39,877 nt of DNA from Trueperaceae bacterium (GTDB taxonomy: Bacteria > Deinococcota > Deinococci > Deinococcales > Trueperaceae). The notes beneath the pieces were generated by a model, which worked only from the letters and a program-made list of their open reading frames with translations, searched no databases and was not told where the DNA came from. This document shows, one piece after another, positions 1-8,480 of the stretch. The stretch covers positions 60,428 to 100,304 of the forward strand of contig JACFNR010000001.1 in assembly GCA_019454765.1 (NCBI GenBank), read 5' to 3'. The position numbers and the translations under genes were made by a program. How positions within the stretch are numbered: the first letter of the stretch is position 1; each line of letters begins with the position of its first letter.

Positions 1-131
1 CCGGGCGCGCCCCCGGGCGCGAACACGTCGTCCCAGGGAGTGGGGTGGGGCAGGGCCCGCCACGACAGCACGGGCCGGGCGAGGTCGGGCGACGCCGAGG
101 CGCGGTCCGCCGCGGCGCTCCGGTCCGTCAC
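1..131 (-). CDS. Partial CDS, 5' end only, product unrecognised
   Basis: An open frame runs off the left edge of the window. It begins with GTG at 131, which overlaps the TGA stop of the upstream DUF4388 gene (GTGA overlap), a typical translational-coupling arrangement in this genome. Only about 43 codons are visible: an Ala/Arg-rich start followed by a segment containing WRALPHPTPWDDVFAPGG. The WDDVF...G stretch faintly recalls the N-terminus of circularly permuted ATP-grasp proteins, but that is too weak to name it. The overlap is the main reason for calling it a gene. Confidence 0.4.
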   Translation of the reverse strand, partial: MTDRSAAADRASASPDLARPVLSWRALPHPTPWDDVFAPGGAP

Positions 132-949
132 GGCTGCTCCTCCACCGGCCGCACGAGCAGCGCCTCGTTCACGCGCAGGTCGGCGCGCACGATGGTGTCG
201 CGGTTCATCTCGAGGTAAGGGCCGACGCCCGGAACGCCCTGGACCGCGAAGAGCCGCACCGTGCCGTCATCGCGGCGGCACGCGACGCGTTCGACGGGTT
301 GGCCCAGCACCTTCTCCCACGCCTCGAGGATGGACGGGTCGATGCCGACGCCGCCGGCGCCCAGCCGCCGCGCGGCGAGGCGCGTGACGAGGCGCGCAGT
401 GCGAGCGCGCCGGTTCTGCAACTTGAGGACGCCCGTGCGCACGAGGCGGTCGCAGATCGCGAGGACCGCCTCCGGCTCGAGGCCGAGGTCGAGCGCAAGG
501 CGGGTGACGGTGCGCCGCCCGTCGACGTGCGCCAACACCCGCTGCTCGTCGGGCGTGAGCGTCACGGCGCGCTGCTCCCCGGCCGGGAGCACCGGCACGG
601 CGTCGCGCGAGACGGCGGGCTCCTCCGGAGCGTCCCGCCGCGACTCGTCGAGGCGCCTGACGGCCTCCAGCACCAGGTTCTCCGAGCTGCCGGTGATGGA
701 GTTGTAAGGCGATGGCAGGCCGATGCGGAACTCGAACGAGCCGCGCTCGTCCTTGAACAGGGCGTAGACGGCGTCCTCCCCCACCAGCTCGCCGAACTCG
801 GCGTGCACCACCTGCCCGCGGTCGAAGTAGATGCGCGCCAGGCCGGCCGGGTGCTCCACCGCCAGCCGCCCCGTCCGCTTCGCGGCCATGAGCAACTGGA
901 ATAGGTCCACGAGGGAGAAGAGGCCAAGCGTTCCCGTCACGGGCGTCAT
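128..949 (-). CDS. DUF4388 domain protein
   Basis: The first ~100 residues match the DUF4388 (PATAN-like) pattern: a GTLGLFSLVDLFQLL opening, then TGRLAVEHPAGLARIYFDRG, a helix containing GEDAVYAL, and GSFEFRIG. Such domains occur in gliding, chemosensory and other signalling proteins, probably as protein-interaction modules. Residues ~130-185 (VDGRRTVTRLALDLGL...LVRTGVLKL) look like a winged-helix segment, and the C-terminal ~80 residues are unassigned. No signal peptide or membrane segment is seen, so it should be cytoplasmic. The ATG at 949 is annotated, but the GTG at 940 is an attractive alternative: it gives the usual short DUF4388 N-terminus and lies 7 nt downstream of TAGGAT (953-948 on the minus strand), which would make a leaderless transcript. 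The gene diverges from the lpt operon; its target is unknown. Confidence 0.8.
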   Translation of the reverse strand: MTPVTGTLGLFSLVDLFQLLMAAKRTGRLAVEHPAGLARIYFDRGQVVHAEFGELVGEDAVYALFKDERGSFEFRIGLPSPYNSITGSSENLVLEAVRRLDESRRDAPEEPAVSRDAVPVLPAGEQRAVTLTPDEQRVLAHVDGRRTVTRLALDLGLEPEAVLAICDRLVRTGVLKLQNRRARTARLVTRLAARRLGAGGVGIDPSILEAWEKVLGQPVERVACRRDDGTVRLFAVQGVPGVGPYLEMNRDTIVRADLRVNEALLVRPVEEQP

Positions 950-1025
950 CCTATCGCGGTGTCGGGACGGGGCGAGGTAAGGCGCGCCTCACCGGTCGCG
1001 CCTCAGAGGACTCAGGTACGGCCGG

Positions 1026-1031
1026 TATACT
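1026..1031 (+). promoter_or_regulatory. -10 box of a leaderless lptF promoter
   Basis: TATACT lies exactly 6 nt before the GTG start at 1038. With normal -10 to +1 spacing, transcription would begin at the start codon. No Shine-Dalgarno sequence precedes the GTG and no -35 hexamer is evident. Confidence 0.65.
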
Positions 1032-1037
1032 GCGCCA

Positions 1038-2099
1038 GTGCCGAAACGCCTTCAGAACGCGCTTCTCCGTGAGACCACGGGGCTCTACCCGCTAGGCGTG
1101 GCGGCCATCTGCCTGCTCCTCTCGATCGACCTCCTCAGCGTGCTCGCGCGCTTCCTGGTCCAGCAGAACGCCTCGCTGGGCGACGTGCTGGCCCTGCTCC
1201 TCTACCGCACGCCTTGGTTCTTGCACCTCGCCCTCCCCGTGGGCGTCGTCTTCGCGGTCCTGCTCGCGGGTGGCCGCATGGCGAAGGACTCGGAGCTCAA
1301 GGCCGCCTACGCCATGGGGGTGGCGCCCGCCACCCTCCTGGCGCCGCTCGTCCTCTTCGGCCTCGCCGTCGGCGCCCTGTCGTTCGTCAACAACGGCTTC
1401 CTCGAGGCGCGCGGCGAGGCGGCCTACCAGCGTCGGCTCGACGCGTTCGTCTACACGAGGCCGCCCGCCGAGGTGGTCGTGAACGCCGCCTACCACCTGG
1501 AGGGGGGCGTGTACTTCGCGGCCCGCGTCAGGTCGATCGCCGACGACCCGGGCGTCGCCAACCTCGAGGGCGTGGTGGCGCAGCTGCCCGACGGCGCCCT
1601 GTACACGGCCCGCCACGGGCGCTGGGACGCAGTGAACCGCGTGTGGAGCCTGCGCGCCGGCCAGGTCACGCGCCCCGGCGCGGCGCCGGCGCCGTTCGAC
1701 GAGGTGAGCCTGCCGTTCAGGCTGGAGGCCGACCCGAGCGAGACGCTGGTCAGGTCCGCCGAGCTCCCCGTCGACAGGCTGTGGCGGCAACTGAGGAGCG
1801 TGGCTGCCGCCGGTGGCGACACGCGCGAGCTGAGCTACGACCTGAACCGGCGCGTGGCAGACGCCTTCAGCGCGGCGATCTTCGCCGCGTTCGCCGGCGC
1901 CATCGCGCTGCGCGTCAGGGGGCGCGCCGCGGGGTTCGCCTGGACGATCGTGCTACTCGTCGGCTTCTGGGCCACCTGGATCCTGGCGGGCAACCTTTTC
2001 GAGGCGGGTGCCCTCGGCCCGCTGGCGGCGGCGTGGTTGACGCCGCTCCTGGCCGGAGCCGGGGCGGCGGTCCTCGCGTCGAGGACGCTGAGGTCGTGA
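1038..2099 (+). CDS. lptF: LptF/LptG-family lipid-export permease (first)
   Basis: This 353-residue protein has the YjgP/YjgQ (LptF/LptG) layout. There are three membrane segments at ~15-40, 58-78 and 97-117, a soluble periplasmic beta-rich domain at ~120-265, and three more membrane segments at ~270-350. The cytoplasmic loop AGGRMAKDSELKAAYAMGV after the second segment is the family's coupling region for the LptB ATPase. In the known pathway LptB2FG extracts lipopolysaccharide from the inner membrane and pushes it along LptC/LptA to LptD. The GTG start is supported by the leaderless -10 box. The stop overlaps the next permease start (GTGA), so the two halves of the heterodimer should be made together. 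F versus G is assigned by order only. Confidence 0.88.
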   Translation: MPKRLQNALLRETTGLYPLGVAAICLLLSIDLLSVLARFLVQQNASLGDVLALLLYRTPWFLHLALPVGVVFAVLLAGGRMAKDSELKAAYAMGVAPATLLAPLVLFGLAVGALSFVNNGFLEARGEAAYQRRLDAFVYTRPPAEVVVNAAYHLEGGVYFAARVRSIADDPGVANLEGVVAQLPDGALYTARHGRWDAVNRVWSLRAGQVTRPGAAPAPFDEVSLPFRLEADPSETLVRSAELPVDRLWRQLRSVAAAGGDTRELSYDLNRRVADAFSAAIFAAFAGAIALRVRGRAAGFAWTIVLLVGFWATWILAGNLFEAGALGPLAAAWLTPLLAGAGAAVLASRTLRS

Positions 2100-3166
2100 C
2101 GCGCTGGGGCCGCTACCTCGTGCGCGAGACGGCGCCGCTCTTCGCCGGCGGCGTCGTGGCCATCGTGCTCCTGCTCCTGCTCTACTTCTTCCTCGGCGTG
2201 TTGGCCGACGTGCTGGCGCGCGGGGTCAGCGTGTCGCTCCTCGCCCGCTACCTGCTGTTCAAGCTGCCGGCCGCCGTGGCGCCCGGCTTACCGCTCGCGC
2301 TCCTGTTCGCGGCGCTCGTGACCATGACCCGCTTCGGGCAGGACGGCGAGCTCAAGGCGGCGCTCCTGCTCGGCCTGTCCCCCCGGCGCTTCGTCGCCCC
2401 GCTCGTGGGGTTGGGGCTGGCGGTCAGCGCCGCCTCGTTGGTGAACGGCGAGCTCATCGTGCCGTGGAGCGAGGCCAGGGCCGCCGAGGTCGAGAAGGAC
2501 ATCATGCTCGTCAGCCCCGAGACCGTCGTGCGGGCCGGCACGTTCTTCACCGACTCGCTCGGGCGGAACATCTTCGTGGGCACGGTGCTGCCGGGCGGCG
2601 AGTTCCGCGACGTGACGGTCATAACCCCGGGCGGCAGCAGCGGCCCGCGCGAGGTGATCACGGCCGAGAGCGGCAGCGCCGACCCCGCCGCGGGCGTCTG
2701 GCGCCTGGCTGGACTGCGGTTGCGGGTGCTGCGCGACGCCCGCCTCACGCTCGACGTGCGCTCGGAACACGCGACGTTGCCGGTGCGCGGCCTTGCCGCC
2801 GCCTCCTCCGCCCCACCCGACCTCGTCTACCTGCCGCTGGCCGGGCTGATCGCGCGGCTGCGGTCGCCCGACGAGACGGAGAAGGCAGCGGAGTGGACGG
2901 CGCTACACCGCAAGGCCGCCGAGCCGCTCGCCGCCACCTCGTTCGCGTTCTTCGCCGCCGCCGTCGGCCTGTTCACCTTCCGGCGCGGCGCCAACCTCGG
3001 CTTCGTCGCCGCGCTACTACTCACGTTCGTCTACTACGCCACGTGGAGCGTCAGCAAGCTGCTTGGCGCCCAGGGCACCGTCCCGGCCTGGGCGGCAGGA
3101 TGGGCGCCGGTGGCCCTCTACCTGGTCGCCGGGGCGGCGCTGCTCCTGGCGCAGAGGCGGCGCTAG
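2096..3166 (+). CDS. lptG: LptF/LptG-family lipid-export permease (second)
   Basis: This 356-residue second YjgP/YjgQ permease has the same six-segment, split-domain layout as its neighbour. Membrane segments lie at ~13-35, ~50-75 and ~95-118, a periplasmic domain at ~120-275, and three C-terminal segments follow. The coupling loop TMTRFGQDGELKAALLLGL matches that of the first permease, as expected for two half-transporters derived by duplication. The GTG at 2096 was chosen because it overlaps the lptF stop and gives the expected short N-terminus (VTRWGRYLVRETAPLF). It probably pairs with LptF and an LptB ATPase encoded elsewhere; no lptB, lptA or lptC is in the window. Confidence 0.88.
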   Translation: MTRWGRYLVRETAPLFAGGVVAIVLLLLLYFFLGVLADVLARGVSVSLLARYLLFKLPAAVAPGLPLALLFAALVTMTRFGQDGELKAALLLGLSPRRFVAPLVGLGLAVSAASLVNGELIVPWSEARAAEVEKDIMLVSPETVVRAGTFFTDSLGRNIFVGTVLPGGEFRDVTVITPGGSSGPREVITAESGSADPAAGVWRLAGLRLRVLRDARLTLDVRSEHATLPVRGLAAASSAPPDLVYLPLAGLIARLRSPDETEKAAEWTALHRKAAEPLAATSFAFFAAAVGLFTFRRGANLGFVAALLLTFVYYATWSVSKLLGAQGTVPAWAAGWAPVALYLVAGAALLLAQRRR

Positions 3167-3170
3167 GCGC

Positions 3171-6122
3171 ATGCCGCCTCGGCCGCCACGGTCCGGCCGC
3201 GGGCGCCTGGCCCTCATGTGCCTCGGCCTGGCGCTGGCCGGCTTCGCGGCGGCGGCGCGCATCAGCATCGACGCCGCCGCCGACCCCGACAGCCGCCTGG
3301 AGATCCGCACCGTCACCCTGCCGGACGGAAGCGAGGTGGCGCTCTACGTGCTCACCGGCGAGGGGCTCGTCGTCCGCATCGACTCGGACGAGCTGGTGGC
3401 CGACCACGTGGAGGTGGACCTCACGAACCGACTCGTCCGGGTGGTGGGGCGCGGTTCGTTCACGACGGGCGGCGAGAGCGTCACGGCCGACGACCTGGTC
3501 ATCGACCTGCGGGCCGAGAGCTTCGCCGGCGACGACGTCCTGATAGTCACCGACGCGATCGACGTGCGGGGCGACCGCGCCAGCCGCGTGCCGGGCCTCA
3601 TCCGCGTGGCGCTGGGTTACTTCAGCCCGTGCACGCGCTGCGGGCAGGAACTCGACGATTACGCCTTCGAGGCGGCGCAGATCGAGATCTACCCGGGCGA
3701 CCGCCTCGTGGCGTACGACGTCACCGTGCTCGTGCGGGGCGCGGCCGTGCTCGCGCTCCCCCTCATGGTCCTCCCCCTCGCGCCGCCACAGCGTCAACCG
3801 CGCCTCGAGTGGGTGACGGGCTCCGCCACCGCCCGGGCGCGCCTCGCCCTCAGCTGGCCGTACGCGGCCGGCGCCGACGCCTACGGCGACGTGGGCCTCA
3901 GGTACTACGCCGACGTGCTGCCGGGCGGCTCCACCCTCGGCGACGCGCTCCTGGGCGGCAGCGTCCTGACGAGCTACCTGGGCGGCTCACTCGAGCACCG
4001 CTTCTACACGGAGCGGGGCAAGGGGGAGTTCCGCGTCGACTTCACGCCGAGCTTCCTGACCTACGGCCCCGCCGGCACGACGGCTCCGCCGACCGGCAGC
4101 ACCGACCCGGCCTTCGTGGTCCGCTTCGCGTACGCCGACGAGGAGGTGCTTGGGCCGCCCCAGACGGCGTTCGAGCTGTCGCGCGACGACGCGCGCCGCG
4201 CCCGCATCTGGGAGGCGGGCTACTCGACCGTGCGGGTCGCCGACGGAGTGAAGGGCACGTTCTCGAGCCGCGTCTTCTACGACCTCGACCCGGCCGACGG
4301 CGTGAGCGCCCCGAGCTACGCCTCGCGCGCTGTCCCGCTCCAGACGTTCGCGCGGCTCAGGCTCGAGCCGGAGACGGTGCCTGTCGACATGGGGCTGCTG
4401 CGGCTCGAGCGGCTCTTCGTCGACCTCGGGGCGTTCGAGGACCGCAGCAACGCGCTGAACCGCTCCGCCGCCCTGACGCCGGTGCTGAAGGGCGGGCGGG
4501 TGGTCGAGTCGCACGCGCTCTCGCTCACGCCCCTCAACCTGTGGGCCGGCGCGCGCCTGGAGGGTCGCACCGACTTCACGGGCTACTACTACGACACGGC
4601 CGAGCGCCAGGTCGAGTGGTCGAGCGACCTCACGTTCCGGCAGGACCTCGGGCGCCTGGGCAACCTGGGGTTGAGCTACTCCCGCAACGTACGCGAGGGC
4701 GAGACGCCCTTCCGCTTCGACGTCTTCCCGTACCGCAACCGCAGCGACGTCAGGGCGCAGTTGCGGCTGGATCCGCTGCCGTGGCTCAGGTTCGAGCAGG
4801 CCGGCGGCTACGTGCTCGTTGACGACCGCGACCCCGCCGGCGTGGGCTGGTCGCCCCTCGAGTCGACCCTCACGCTGCTCGGCAACGTCGACTGGATCGG
4901 CCTCACCGTCAAGAACTCGTACGACCCGAAGACGCCCGACCCGGGCACGATCGACGCGACCCTCGCGTTGCGGTCGCGTGGGCCCGTCACCGCCGCGCTC
5001 GAGGTGCGGCACCAGGAGGACCTGCTGCTGACGCCCGACCGGCTGACGGGCGAGCCGCGAGACACCTCGCAGACGTCCTTGACCGCGTCGGCGGGCGTGG
5101 CGGGCGTGGTCGACGTGGGCGTCAAGACGGCCTACCGCTACGCTCCTCCCACCCCCGCGCCCGGCGCGCCGCCCGACCACTTCGACGACCTCGAGGTGAG
5201 CGTGACCCTGGGGACGTTGGCGCACACGGACGCAACGCCCGGGCTCAAGGTCACGTACGCGCGCGACCTCGACGCGGGGCGGGTGAGCGCCTTCGGGGTG
5301 GAGGGCGCGGCCACCCTCGGACCCCTGCAGTTCGACGCGGCGGAGCGCATCAGCCTCCCCACCGGCCGGCTGGCCTCGAGCCGCCTGCGCCTAGCGTGGC
5401 CCGGGGTGGCGGCGGCGCAGGCGGACGGGCTCCTGTGGCTCGACACGGCCTGGCTCGGCCTGCCGCAACCCGCTAGCTACGCCCGCGGCCTGGCGTTCAC
5501 GCTCGAGGACGCCCCGCTGGCCGGCAGACCGAGCTGGCAGGTCAAGTTCACGACGCTCCTCGACCCTGCCGCGGCGCCCGCGGGCGCGGCGCTGGGGTAC
5601 CGCGACTCGACGTTGGCGGGGCGCGTACTCTTGGTGGACGAGGTCGCTGGCCCGGTGCGCTTCAGCGTCGACGGCTTCGCGGAACTCTTGTGGGCAGACG
5701 ACCGCCAACCGAGCACCTACCTGCGGCGCGCCAACCTGACGTTCGGCGTCGACCTCTTCGAGCGGGTGGGGCTGCAGGGCACGGTCGGCTACGCCGGCAG
5801 CTACGACCTGGCCGGTGCGCGGGTCAGCTCCGGCCGGTTGACGCTACAGGAGGTGGCGCTCATGGCCCGACCGACCGACGACCTCTACCTCGGCGCAGTC
5901 CTGAACGAGACGTGGGACCTGACGGGCAACGACCCGGCGCGGCCCGCCTTCAGCCTGCGGCCGCGCTTCGTGGTGGTGTGGAACCGCTGCTGCTGGGCGC
6001 TCTACGGCTCGTGGGACTCGAAGTCCGGCGCGGTCGCCGTGACCCTGACAACGCCGGGCGCCACCCAGGGGATCGGGCACGTGTTCGACACGGGCTGGGT
6101 CATCCCCCGGAGGGAGCCTTGA
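3171..6122 (+). CDS. lptD: LptD-like outer-membrane lipid-assembly protein
   Basis: This 983-residue protein starts 4 nt after lptG. It has an N-terminal hydrophobic signal segment (~12-29), a beta-jellyroll/OstA-like part with short repeated strands (~45-240), then ~700 residues of alternating aromatic/polar strands typical of an outer-membrane beta-barrel. Two features identify LptD rather than a generic porin. Residues ~151-200 (SPCTRCGQELDDYAFEAAQI followed by ...VRGAAVLALPLMVLPL) match the LptD jellyroll-to-barrel junction. The C-terminal region carries an adjacent cysteine pair (WNRCCWALYG, C940-C941) like C724-C725 of E. coli LptD. C154 and C157 are candidate partners for the interdomain disulfides. 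The barrel is longer than that of E. coli LptD (784 residues). The lipid cargo is unknown. The start is the ATG at 3171; the ATG at 3216 is less likely because it removes the basic n-region. Confidence 0.82.
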   Translation: MPPRPPRSGRGRLALMCLGLALAGFAAAARISIDAAADPDSRLEIRTVTLPDGSEVALYVLTGEGLVVRIDSDELVADHVEVDLTNRLVRVVGRGSFTTGGESVTADDLVIDLRAESFAGDDVLIVTDAIDVRGDRASRVPGLIRVALGYFSPCTRCGQELDDYAFEAAQIEIYPGDRLVAYDVTVLVRGAAVLALPLMVLPLAPPQRQPRLEWVTGSATARARLALSWPYAAGADAYGDVGLRYYADVLPGGSTLGDALLGGSVLTSYLGGSLEHRFYTERGKGEFRVDFTPSFLTYGPAGTTAPPTGSTDPAFVVRFAYADEEVLGPPQTAFELSRDDARRARIWEAGYSTVRVADGVKGTFSSRVFYDLDPADGVSAPSYASRAVPLQTFARLRLEPETVPVDMGLLRLERLFVDLGAFEDRSNALNRSAALTPVLKGGRVVESHALSLTPLNLWAGARLEGRTDFTGYYYDTAERQVEWSSDLTFRQDLGRLGNLGLSYSRNVREGETPFRFDVFPYRNRSDVRAQLRLDPLPWLRFEQAGGYVLVDDRDPAGVGWSPLESTLTLLGNVDWIGLTVKNSYDPKTPDPGTIDATLALRSRGPVTAALEVRHQEDLLLTPDRLTGEPRDTSQTSLTASAGVAGVVDVGVKTAYRYAPPTPAPGAPPDHFDDLEVSVTLGTLAHTDATPGLKVTYARDLDAGRVSAFGVEGAATLGPLQFDAAERISLPTGRLASSRLRLAWPGVAAAQADGLLWLDTAWLGLPQPASYARGLAFTLEDAPLAGRPSWQVKFTTLLDPAAAPAGAALGYRDSTLAGRVLLVDEVAGPVRFSVDGFAELLWADDRQPSTYLRRANLTFGVDLFERVGLQGTVGYAGSYDLAGARVSSGRLTLQEVALMARPTDDLYLGAVLNETWDLTGNDPARPAFSLRPRFVVVWNRCCWALYGSWDSKSGAVAVTLTTPGATQGIGHVFDTGWVIPRREP

Positions 6123-6130
6123 GGCCCGCC

Positions 6131-7363
6131 ATGCCGCGTCCGATCCGCGGCGCCGGCCACCTGGCCCGTGCGATCGCGGCCGGGCTGTGCCTCCTCGCGC
6201 TGCTCTCCGCCTGCACGGGGACGACGGAGCCGCGCCCACCCACCCTCCTCGTGGTTGGTTACGAGTCCGTCGGGGCGCCCACACTGGCGCTGGTGGAGGA
6301 CGTCGGTCCCGCCGGCGCGGCCCAACGCCTGCGCTTCGTGGCCGGCAGCGAGCGCGCGCTGCTCGGTTGGGCAGTGAGCATCGACGTCGAGGATCGCGAG
6401 GGCGCGCGACCCTACGCCTGGGCGTTGACGCGCGCCGCGCCCGCCGCCGGCAGCGTCGACGCCTGGCTGCAGCGCTTCGCCGTGGCCGGCATCGACCCGG
6501 CCGCACCGACCGCGTTCGCCGAGGACCAGGCGCGGCGGGTGACGCTGAGCGGCACCGGCGGGGCGCTGGTCAGCGCCGACCTGCCGGGCCGGTCCCCCTG
6601 CCCGCGCGCCGTCCAGGTGAGCCGCACCGGCCGCTGGGCGGTCGTCCTAGACGACCCCGCCGCGTGCGGCTTCGGGGGCTACCCGGTGCAGTGGCTGGTC
6701 GACACGCTGGACGGCAGCGCGCGGCCCCTGCGCGCCACCGGCGACGTGCTGGCCGCGTCGCCGGTGACCGACCAGGCGAGCAGCGACGAGCGCGCCTACT
6801 TCCTCATCGGCGCCCCCGGCGACGCGCAGGTCTTCGCCACCGACTTCTCCGACCCGGCGGCCTGGTACAAGCAGGCGCGCCTCGGCGACACGCCCGCCAT
6901 CTTCGACCTGGCCGCGAGCGGCTCGCTCCTCGTCGCGCTCTCGGCCAACCGCCTGCATAGCCTCGACGTCGCCGACCCGGCCGCACCCACCACCCCCGGC
7001 GCGCTCGACGTCACCGCCACGAGCGCCGCCCGCCTCGTGACCGACCCGTTCGGGGCGGCGACCGAGGTGCTCGTGCTCGGCGCCAACCGGGTGGGGGTTC
7101 ACCGCGCGCCCGGCGCCGGGCAGCTTGCGCCGATCAACGTGCAGGCGGCCGCTGGAGCCATCGACCCCGTCAACAGGTACGCCTACCTGCTGTCGGCAGG
7201 CGCGGTCACCCTCGTCGACCTGCTCAGCGGGCTCGACGAGTACGACACGCCCCTCAACTACGCCACGATCGGGGTGCCCGAGCTGACCCTGCCGGTCGGT
7301 CCCGGCGGCGCGCCCCTCGGCGCGGTGGCGTGGGCCTGGGCCGCGCCTAGCGCGGCGCCGTGA
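6131..7363 (+). CDS. Predicted lipoprotein, possible beta-propeller
   Basis: This 410-residue protein has a clear lipoprotein signal: a basic start, a hydrophobic run and the lipobox LLSAC with the lipidated Cys at residue 28. The rest is a run of short beta-strand units with repeated LLVVGYE, LLVALSANRLHSLDVADPA and EVLVLGANRVGVHRAPG patterns, as in propeller or LVIVD-type repeats. No catalytic motif is recognised. It directly follows lptD, so it may act with the lipid-export or outer-membrane machinery, but that is inference from position. An in-frame TTG at 6119 overlaps the lptD stop and sits 5 nt after GGAGG (6109-6113), so it could be the true start, adding four residues. The 3' end overlaps the convergent plsX by 17 nt. 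Confidence 0.7.
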   Translation: MPRPIRGAGHLARAIAAGLCLLALLSACTGTTEPRPPTLLVVGYESVGAPTLALVEDVGPAGAAQRLRFVAGSERALLGWAVSIDVEDREGARPYAWALTRAAPAAGSVDAWLQRFAVAGIDPAAPTAFAEDQARRVTLSGTGGALVSADLPGRSPCPRAVQVSRTGRWAVVLDDPAACGFGGYPVQWLVDTLDGSARPLRATGDVLAASPVTDQASSDERAYFLIGAPGDAQVFATDFSDPAAWYKQARLGDTPAIFDLAASGSLLVALSANRLHSLDVADPAAPTTPGALDVTATSAARLVTDPFGAATEVLVLGANRVGVHRAPGAGQLAPINVQAAAGAIDPVNRYAYLLSAGAVTLVDLLSGLDEYDTPLNYATIGVPELTLPVGPGGAPLGAVAWAWAAPSAAP

Positions 7364-8423
7364 CGTCGTCCCGGCCCAGGGCGCCCTGCGCCAGCTCCGC
7401 CATGGCGGCCGAGAGGCGCTCCACCGCCCCGGCCGCCACGGCGCGCGCCGCCGTGCGCACCGCGCTCGTCACGGCGCGGGCGTCCGCCGAGCCATGGCCG
7501 ATGAACGCGTAGCCCCTCACCCCGAGCAGCGGCTGCGCGCCGTACTCGGCGGGGTCGAGGCGCTTGGCGAGGCGCCGCAGGGCGGGCCGCACCAGCAGGC
7601 CACCCAGCCGGGCGCGCGGTCCGGAGCTCAGGGCGTCCTTCACCCAGGCGAAGATCGCCTTGGCCTCCCCCTCCGCCTGCTTCAAGATCACGTTGCCCGT
7701 GAAGCCGTCGGTGACGATCACGTCGACACCGCCCGTGAAGAGGTCGCGGCCCTCCACGTTGCCCACGAAGCCGAGGCCTGGCGTGGCGGCGAGGAGGGCG
7801 TGGGCGGCGCGGGTGAGCTCGTTGCCCTTGCCGGGCTCCTCGCCGTTCGACATGAGGCCCACCTTGGGCTCGGCGACGCCCCACAGGCTGCGCACGTAGG
7901 CGCTGCCCATGACCGCGAACTGCTGCAGGTAGGCGGGCTTGCAGTCGGCGTTGGCGCCGGCGTCGAGGAGCGCCGTCGCGCCCGCCGCCGTGGGGAGCGC
8001 CGCGAGGATCGCGGCGCGATCGACGCCCGCCACCCTGCCGAGCTCGAAGATGGCCGCGGCCATGGTGGCGCCCGAGTGGCCCATCGAGACGCAGGCGGCG
8101 GCGCGGCCGTCCTTGACGAGACGCATGGCCACCATCACGCTCGAGTCGCGCCTGCGGCGCACGTCGGTGGCGTGCTCGTTCATGCCGATCACGTCGGACG
8201 CGTGCACCACGGGCAGTTCGATCCCCACGCGCGAAAGCTCGAGCTTCAGCGCCGCCTCGTCGCCCACCAGCACCACCTGGTGACCCTCCAGGTGAGCGGC
8301 GACGGCGCCCTCGACGGCGGCGCGCGGCATCCGCTCACCCCCCATGGCGTCGATGGCGACGCGGACGCGCGCGCCCGGATCGGTGGCGCGCGGGTCCGGC
8401 GGGGCGGCGCTGCCGGGTGTCAT
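7347..8423 (-). CDS. plsX: Phosphate acyltransferase PlsX
   Basis: This 358-residue protein matches PlsX, which converts acyl-ACP to acyl-phosphate for the PlsY step of phospholipid synthesis at the cytoplasmic membrane. Visible family motifs include VRVAIDAMGGE near residue 21 (the usual DAMGGD has E here), VSMGHSGATMAAA, LLDAGANADCKP, FAVMGSAYVRSLWG, GLMSNGEEPGKGNEL and DVIVTDGFTGNVILK. The frame stays open far upstream into rluD on the opposite strand, but the ATG at 8423 is well supported: it is the first Met before the conserved start and follows a -10 box by 8 nt. In many bacteria plsX lies in rpmF-plsX-fab operons; here it is alone and divergent from rluD. Confidence 0.93.
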   Translation of the reverse strand: MTPGSAAPPDPRATDPGARVRVAIDAMGGERMPRAAVEGAVAAHLEGHQVVLVGDEAALKLELSRVGIELPVVHASDVIGMNEHATDVRRRRDSSVMVAMRLVKDGRAAACVSMGHSGATMAAAIFELGRVAGVDRAAILAALPTAAGATALLDAGANADCKPAYLQQFAVMGSAYVRSLWGVAEPKVGLMSNGEEPGKGNELTRAAHALLAATPGLGFVGNVEGRDLFTGGVDVIVTDGFTGNVILKQAEGEAKAIFAWVKDALSSGPRARLGGLLVRPALRRLAKRLDPAEYGAQPLLGVRGYAFIGHGSADARAVTSAVRTAARAVAAGAVERLSAAMAELAQGALGRDDVTAPR

Positions 8424-8431
8424 GAGGAGGC

Positions 8432-8437
8432 AGTATA
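8432..8437 (-). promoter_or_regulatory. -10 box of plsX promoter, leaderless or nearly so
   Basis: On the minus strand TATACT lies 8 nt before the plsX ATG. The predicted start point is within 1-2 nt of the ATG, leaving no room for a ribosome-binding site. No -35 box is evident. Confidence 0.55.
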
Positions 8438-8468
8438 GCGCCGCGCCCGCGCCTCGGTGCCCTGGGGA

Positions 8469-8474
8469 TATGCT
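8469..8474 (+). promoter_or_regulatory. -10 box of a leaderless rluD promoter
   Basis: TATGCT lies exactly 6 nt before the GTG at 8481. This decides the start codon in favour of 8481 over an in-frame upstream GTG at 8457, which would place the -10 box inside the coding region. Confidence 0.55.
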
Positions 8475-8480
8475 CGCCGG

